Assembly: GCF_001426485.1 (NCBI RefSeq)
Contig: NZ_LMET01000002.1
Span: 1-64,000, forward strand
From: Aeromicrobium sp. Root472D3
GTDB taxonomy: Bacteria; Actinomycetota; Actinomycetes; Propionibacteriales; Nocardioidaceae
Length of the DNA: 64,000 nucleotides
Direction of reading: 5' to 3'
Shown in pieces: positions 60,010 through 64,000 of this stretch; the stretch's first letter is position 1; every line of letters begins with the position of its first letter. A program made the translations under genes and the position numbers. The notes below the pieces were generated by a model. It worked only from the letters and a program-made list of their open reading frames with translations. It ran no database searches and had not been told where the DNA came from.

Positions 60010-61242
60010 ATGGCGCAGGACCGGATCCAGGCTGTCGTCGACCGCTTCGCCGACGAGCTCGGCCGGTCGGTCGTGGTCAACGACCCCGAGGTCCGGATGC
60101 TGTACGCGAGCCCCCACTTCGGGGACGAGGACGCCGTCCGCATCCGGGCGATGCTCAACCGCGACGCCGGGGCGAAGGCCATCGGGCACGTCCTGGCGCA
60201 CGACGTCGCGCAGTGGTCGCGGCCGGGCCGCATCCCGGCGCTCGACGAGGTGGGGCTGCAGGCGAGGGTCGCCGTGCCCGTCCGGTGGCGCGGCGAGGTG
60301 CTGGGCATGCTCATGATCATGGACGCCGACGGCTCGGCGACCCAGGACGATCTCGACCGCGTCGCCGAGGTCGCGGCCGAGATCGCGCCGCTCATGGGCG
60401 GCGACGCGCGCTCGGCCGAGGCGACGCACTCCGAGGCGACGATCGCCGCGGCCCTCGACGCCGATCCCGCGCCGAGGGGAGCCGCCTTGCGCGAGCTCGC
60501 GCCGACGCTGCGCCTGGCCGCCGGCGCGCCCGTCAGGGTCGTGGCGCTCGCGTTCGGCCCCGGCGGTCGCGCGGGACGCGACGCCGGCGAGATCGCCCTG
60601 CGTCACGCCGTCGTCGCGGCGCGGTCGCGGCGGCGCGGCGAGGCGCTGCACGCGGTCGCCGGTGACGTCGGCTACCTCGTCCACACCGGCCCCGCCGCAC
60701 GGTCCACCGGCGACCTGGTCGGCGAGGCGCGCACCATGATCGACGACGTCCAGGACGTCGCCGGCGACGCCGTGCTCGTCACCGCGGGCGTGGGTGACGT
60801 CGTCGACGGCCTGGCCGAGGCGTGGGTGTCGGCCCGGCAGGCGAGGCTCTCGGCGACGGTGGCGGGACGACTCGGACGTGATCCGGTGGCAGCGTGGGAG
60901 GACACCGGCGTCCTCGGCCTGCTGGCCCGCATCCCGTCCACGGAGCTCGACGTGACGGCGGTGCCGGCTCCGCTGCGCAGGCTCGCCGCGGCCGATCCGT
61001 CGGGACGGTTGACCGAGACGCTACGGGCGTTCCTCGACCACGCCGGGTCGGGTCCTGCCGCGTCCGAGGCGTTGTTCATCCACCGCACGACGCTGTACTA
61101 CCGGCTCGACCGCATCCGCGACGCGGCCGCCGTCGACCTCGACGACGGCGCCGTGCGTCTGCAGCTGCACCTCGGGCTCCACGTCGTCGACCTGATGCGG
61201 GCCGACGGCCGCGACCCCTTCGGGACGACCGACCCGACGTGA
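60010..61242 (+). CDS. PucR/CdaR-type transcriptional regulator
   Basis: Regulator of 410 residues. The N-terminal GAF-like domain (about 1-135) may sense the inducer; a GGDEF-like middle region (about 160-280) follows, and the C-terminal PucR helix-turn-helix reads TETLRAFLDHAG, FIHRTTLYYRLDRIRD. PucR proteins activate catabolic genes in response to substrate. It stands between the divergent MFS gene and a convergent alcohol dehydrogenase and probably governs this cluster. Confidence 0.9.
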   Translation: MAQDRIQAVVDRFADELGRSVVVNDPEVRMLYASPHFGDEDAVRIRAMLNRDAGAKAIGHVLAHDVAQWSRPGRIPALDEVGLQARVAVPVRWRGEVLGMLMIMDADGSATQDDLDRVAEVAAEIAPLMGGDARSAEATHSEATIAAALDADPAPRGAALRELAPTLRLAAGAPVRVVALAFGPGGRAGRDAGEIALRHAVVAARSRRRGEALHAVAGDVGYLVHTGPAARSTGDLVGEARTMIDDVQDVAGDAVLVTAGVGDVVDGLAEAWVSARQARLSATVAGRLGRDPVAAWEDTGVLGLLARIPSTELDVTAVPAPLRRLAAADPSGRLTETLRAFLDHAGSGPAASEALFIHRTTLYYRLDRIRDAAAVDLDDGAVRLQLHLGLHVVDLMRADGRDPFGTTDPT

Positions 61243-61261
61243 CGGCGTGCCGACCCGTCCG

Positions 61262-62359
61262 TCAGCGGTCGGAGCCGGCGAGCTCCCGCGCGCCTCGCGC
61301 CGTGGACGCGACCCCGGGGACGCCGCCGGGGTACAGCACGACCTTGCACGAGTCGCCCCCGAGCAGCTCGATGGCGGTCTCGACGTCCTCGAGCTCCAAC
61401 CGGTGCGTGATGAGACGCGTCAGGTCGACCTGCCCCGCGGCCACCAGCGACGCCAGGTCCGTCCACGAGTCCCAGATCCGCCGGCCGAAGCTGCCTCGCA
61501 GCGTGATGCCGCGGCTGATGAGGTGACGCGTCGTCGCGAGCTCGACGGGGCGGTTCATCAGTCCCACGCTGACGACGGTGCCCTCGCGCCGCACGACCTC
61601 CAGCCCCTGCTCGAGCGCGGACGGGACGCCCGAGCACTCCAGCACGACGTCGACCCCCTCGGCCCGACCCGTGAGCTCGTGGACCGCCTCGACGAGCCCG
61701 TCGCCGGGCCGCATCACGCGGGCTCCCAGGTCCGCGGCCAGCGCGCCTCGGCCGGCGTGCGGCTCGACGACGACCACCCGCTCGGCTCCCTTGGCCAGGG
61801 CGATCTGGGAGGCGGCGAGCCCGATCGGTCCGGCCCCGCTGATGAGCACCGTCGCTCCGAGCAGGTCGTGCCCGCTGCGCTGGATCGCGTGCATCGCGCT
61901 GCCCGCGGGCTCGAGCAAGGCGGCGGTCTCGGTCGTGATCTCGTCCGGCAGCAGGAAGCAGGTCGACGCCGGCAGCACCATCCGCTCGGCGAAGGCGCCG
62001 TCGATCGTCAGCCCGACCAGCTCCATCCGCAGACAGTTGTGGGCGTTGCCGATCAGGCACTGGTAGCAGTCGTGGCACGCGACGTGGGTCTCGACCGCCA
62101 CCCGGTCGCCGACGCGCACGCGTGAGACGTCCGAGGCGGCCTCGACGACCGAGCCGGAGCACTCATGCCCCGTCACGACCGGCAGTCGGAGTCCGAGCTC
62201 GACGACGGCCGGACCGTACTCGTACGTCTCGCGGTCCGTGCCGCACACCGACACGGCCTCGACCGCGATGCGGACCTCCCCGGCGCGGAGCGGCCGGTCC
62301 GGGTGGTCGGACACGAGGTCGAAGCCGGGGGACGGCTGGGTCTTGAGCACTGCGCGCAC
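61262..62359 (-). CDS. Zinc-dependent alcohol dehydrogenase
   Basis: Medium-chain dehydrogenase of 365 residues. Catalytic zinc ligands are in VSVCGTDRE, GHECSG and LLEPAG; the structural zinc cysteines are in CHDCYQCLIGNAHNC; the cofactor site is ISGAGPIGLAA. The pattern is near the threonine/sorbitol dehydrogenase branch. GTG 62359 is chosen because AGGAG lies seven bases upstream; the 14 codons before it have no homology. Divergent from the thiolase gene across 272 bases. Confidence 0.9.
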   Translation of the reverse strand: MRAVLKTQPSPGFDLVSDHPDRPLRAGEVRIAVEAVSVCGTDRETYEYGPAVVELGLRLPVVTGHECSGSVVEAASDVSRVRVGDRVAVETHVACHDCYQCLIGNAHNCLRMELVGLTIDGAFAERMVLPASTCFLLPDEITTETAALLEPAGSAMHAIQRSGHDLLGATVLISGAGPIGLAASQIALAKGAERVVVVEPHAGRGALAADLGARVMRPGDGLVEAVHELTGRAEGVDVVLECSGVPSALEQGLEVVRREGTVVSVGLMNRPVELATTRHLISRGITLRGSFGRRIWDSWTDLASLVAAGQVDLTRLITHRLELEDVETAIELLGGDSCKVVLYPGGVPGVASTARGARELAGSDR

Positions 62360-62631
62360 GAGATCTCTCCTGGGTGGGGTGGGCCCAGTGTCGATCGGCA
62401 CGTCCGCGACGCACCACGGTCGCAGAGTGCAGTTCGACGGGCACCTTTCCTCCCTGCGTCGGAAGGCGGTGACGCGGCGACGCGCGTCCTACAGATCGAG
62501 GAAAAGCCGGACGCCGGTCCCTCCCGCGAGCGGTGACGCCCGGCTCGGCTCCTCGGGCACGGTGATGTGGTGCCCGTCACGTGACGCCGGTGGCAGGTCG
62601 CCGGCGCGGTGGGCACGTGAGGAGGAACCCG
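62360..62631. promoter_or_regulatory. Dehydrogenase-thiolase divergent region with CGTCACGTGACG
   Basis: The region contains the perfect 12-bp palindrome CGTCACGTGACG (62575-62586), just right of an inverted GGGCAC/GTGCCC pair. GTGACGC occurs three times (62469, 62533, 62581). The GTCAC/GTGAC half-sites match those at 59896-59911, so one regulator may act at both sites. I see no convincing -10 box for the thiolase gene. Confidence 0.45.
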
Positions 62632-63804
62632 ATGACATCACGCCCCCACGCGATCGGCTGGGCCCACACGCGGTTCGGTCGAAGCGAGCAGCCCGACGTC
62701 GAGAGCCTCCTCGCGGAGGTGTCCACGGCGGCGATCGAGGACGCGGGTCTGACCCCGGACGACGTCGACGCGATCTACGTCGGCGTGTTCAACAACGGCT
62801 TCTCGCGCCAGGGCTTCGAGGGCGCGCTCGTCGGTGTCGGACGACCGGAGCTAGCCCTGCTGCCCGCGACGCACCTCGAGAACGCGTGCGCCACCGGCAG
62901 CGCGGCGCTGTTCGCAGCCCTCGACCACGTCGAGTCGGGACGCGGACGCGTCGCACTGGTGATCGGTGCCGAGAAGATGACCGCGACCGGCAACGACGAG
63001 ATCAACGACATCCTGTTGGGCGGCGGGCACCGGGCCACCGAGTCGGCGGCGGGCAGCTTCGCCGGCATCTTCGCCGGTCTGGCCGACCAGTACGCCGAGC
63101 GCCACGGCGAGCCGCACGACGCGATGGCGCGCATCGCGGCCAAGAACCACCGCAACGGCGTCGACAACCCCTACGCGCACATGCGCCGCGACCTCGGTCT
63201 CGACTTCTGCGCGACCCCGTCGGACCGGAACCCCGTCGTGGCCGGCCGGCTGCTGCGCACCGACTGCTCGATGGTGTCCGACGGCGCCGCCGCGCTGGTC
63301 GTGGCGTCCGAGGACGTCGCCGGAGCGGCACGGCGGTCCGTGCGCGTTGCGGGACGGGCCCAGGCCAACGACCACATGAGGCTGGCCTCTCGGCGCGACC
63401 AGATCGCGTTCGAGGGCGCCGGGCGGGCCTTCAGGGGAGCACTCGCCGACGCGAGCGTCGGGCTCGACGACCTCGACCTGCTCGAGACCCACGACTGCTT
63501 CACGATCGCCGAGCTGCTGCAGTACGAGGCGTTCGGCATCGCGGCCCCCGGCAAGGCCCACCAGGTGCTCGAGGAGGGGCGCACCGAGCGTGACGGCGTG
63601 CTCCCGGTAAACCGGTCGGGAGGCCTCAAGGCCAAGGGGCACCCGTTGGGCGCCACGGGGGTCTCGCAGCACGTCATGGCGGCGATGCAGCTGACCGGCG
63701 AGGCGGGCGACATGCAGCTGCCGGCCGCCGACCGCGCCGCGGTCTTCAACATGGGCGGTGCCGCCGTCGCCAACTACGCCACGGTGCTGGAGCGGGTCCG
63801 ATGA
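62632..63804 (+). CDS. Thiolase family protein (SCP-x-like)
   Basis: Acetyl-CoA acyltransferase-like enzyme of 390 residues. The nucleophile cysteine lies in ENACATGSAAL; the second-half motifs are ETHDCFTIAELLQYEAFG and GGLKAKGHPLGATG. The H-D-C-F pattern is that of the SCP2/SCP-x thiolase branch, used in side-chain or branched acyl-CoA cleavage. ATG 62632 is preceded by GAGGAGG. Its stop overlaps the next ATG (ATGA), coupling it to an AMP-forming ligase. Confidence 0.92.
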   Translation: MTSRPHAIGWAHTRFGRSEQPDVESLLAEVSTAAIEDAGLTPDDVDAIYVGVFNNGFSRQGFEGALVGVGRPELALLPATHLENACATGSAALFAALDHVESGRGRVALVIGAEKMTATGNDEINDILLGGGHRATESAAGSFAGIFAGLADQYAERHGEPHDAMARIAAKNHRNGVDNPYAHMRRDLGLDFCATPSDRNPVVAGRLLRTDCSMVSDGAAALVVASEDVAGAARRSVRVAGRAQANDHMRLASRRDQIAFEGAGRAFRGALADASVGLDDLDLLETHDCFTIAELLQYEAFGIAAPGKAHQVLEEGRTERDGVLPVNRSGGLKAKGHPLGATGVSQHVMAAMQLTGEAGDMQLPAADRAAVFNMGGAAVANYATVLERVR

Positions 63805-64000
63805 GCCCCCGCCGCAGGGCCGTCAACCTCGCCGAGCTGCTGCGGCAGACGGCCCGCCGGCTGCCCGACCGCACCGCCGTCGTGCACGGGTCGACCCGCT
63901 GGACGTGGCGGGAGCTGGACGAGCGGGTCGACGCGCTCGCCGCCGAGCTGGTCGGACGCGGTGTCGTCGCGGGTGACTGCGTCATGGTCGACGGTCCCAA
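63801..64000 (+). CDS. AMP-dependent acyl-CoA ligase, N-terminal fragment
   Basis: Only the first 66 codons are in the window. NLAELLRQTARRLPDRTAVV, TWRELDERVDALAAEL and GVVAGDCVMV match the start of ANL-superfamily ligases. Coupled to the thiolase by an ATGA overlap, it would activate the carboxylic acid that the thiolase later cleaves. The gene is cut by the window end, not truncated biologically as far as can be seen. Confidence 0.8.
   Translation, partial: MSPRRRAVNLAELLRQTARRLPDRTAVVHGSTRWTWRELDERVDALAAELVGRGVVAGDCVMVDGP

Overview
This is high-GC DNA with strong G/C third-position bias, GTG/TTG as well as ATG starts, a mycothiol enzyme (mca), DUF501 and DUF4307 genes, and the actinobacterial orders rplY-pth-mfd, eno-ftsB-DUF501-ppx and greA-DUF4307-mca. 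It fits the chromosome of an actinobacterium, and gene content and protein style suggest Nocardioidaceae (Aeromicrobium/Nocardioides-like); the genus is inference. I see no insertion sequence, prophage, integrase, CRISPR array or rRNA.

Layout. 1-9108: ispE, an ABC-F ATPase, a MarR regulator divergent from an SDR gene, an amidase, a trans-aconitate methyltransferase (tam), tRNA-Gln, glmU and prs. The MarR operator motif recurs at the tam promoter. 9109-18229: a surface and signalling block with a secreted repeat protein, a membrane-anchored GH6 glycosidase, an OmpR-type response regulator, and a convergent four-gene operon (histidine kinase, membrane GGDEF-like protein with a lost active site, processive-type GT2 glycosyltransferase, lipoprotein). 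I read it as a candidate exopolysaccharide locus. 18340-36365: core genes rplY-pth-mfd, a small acyltransferase operon, amino-acid permease, SurA-like lipoprotein, mazG, eno, ftsB-like, DUF501, ppx, a 2-hydroxyacid dehydrogenase, an unusual tRNA-Leu(UAA), a LuxR regulator divergent from acs, and an SRPBCC gene. 36462-48938: oxidoreductases, trmB and a DinB-like gene on a symmetric divergent promoter, a YccA membrane protein, SGNH hydrolase, tyrosine phosphatase-pirin, an SDR-P450 operon behind a large palindrome, a QorB/QorR-like redox pair and a Mug-type glycosylase. 48976-58393: msrA with an ankyrin lipoprotein, AI-2E-type permease, MmcQ, MarR, an M16-type peptidase, threonine dehydratase, greA, DUF4307, mca, a cation diffusion facilitator and a small membrane protein. 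58404-64000: a catabolic cluster of MFS transporter, PucR regulator, zinc alcohol dehydrogenase, thiolase and the start of an AMP-forming ligase.

Expression. At about 22 genes a TAnnnT -10 box ends 6-7 bases before the start codon, which implies leaderless mRNAs; this decides several starts. Genes with clear Shine-Dalgarno sequences (eno, glmU, rplY, acs, thiolase, mca) form a second class. Strong inverted repeats close most convergent gene pairs.
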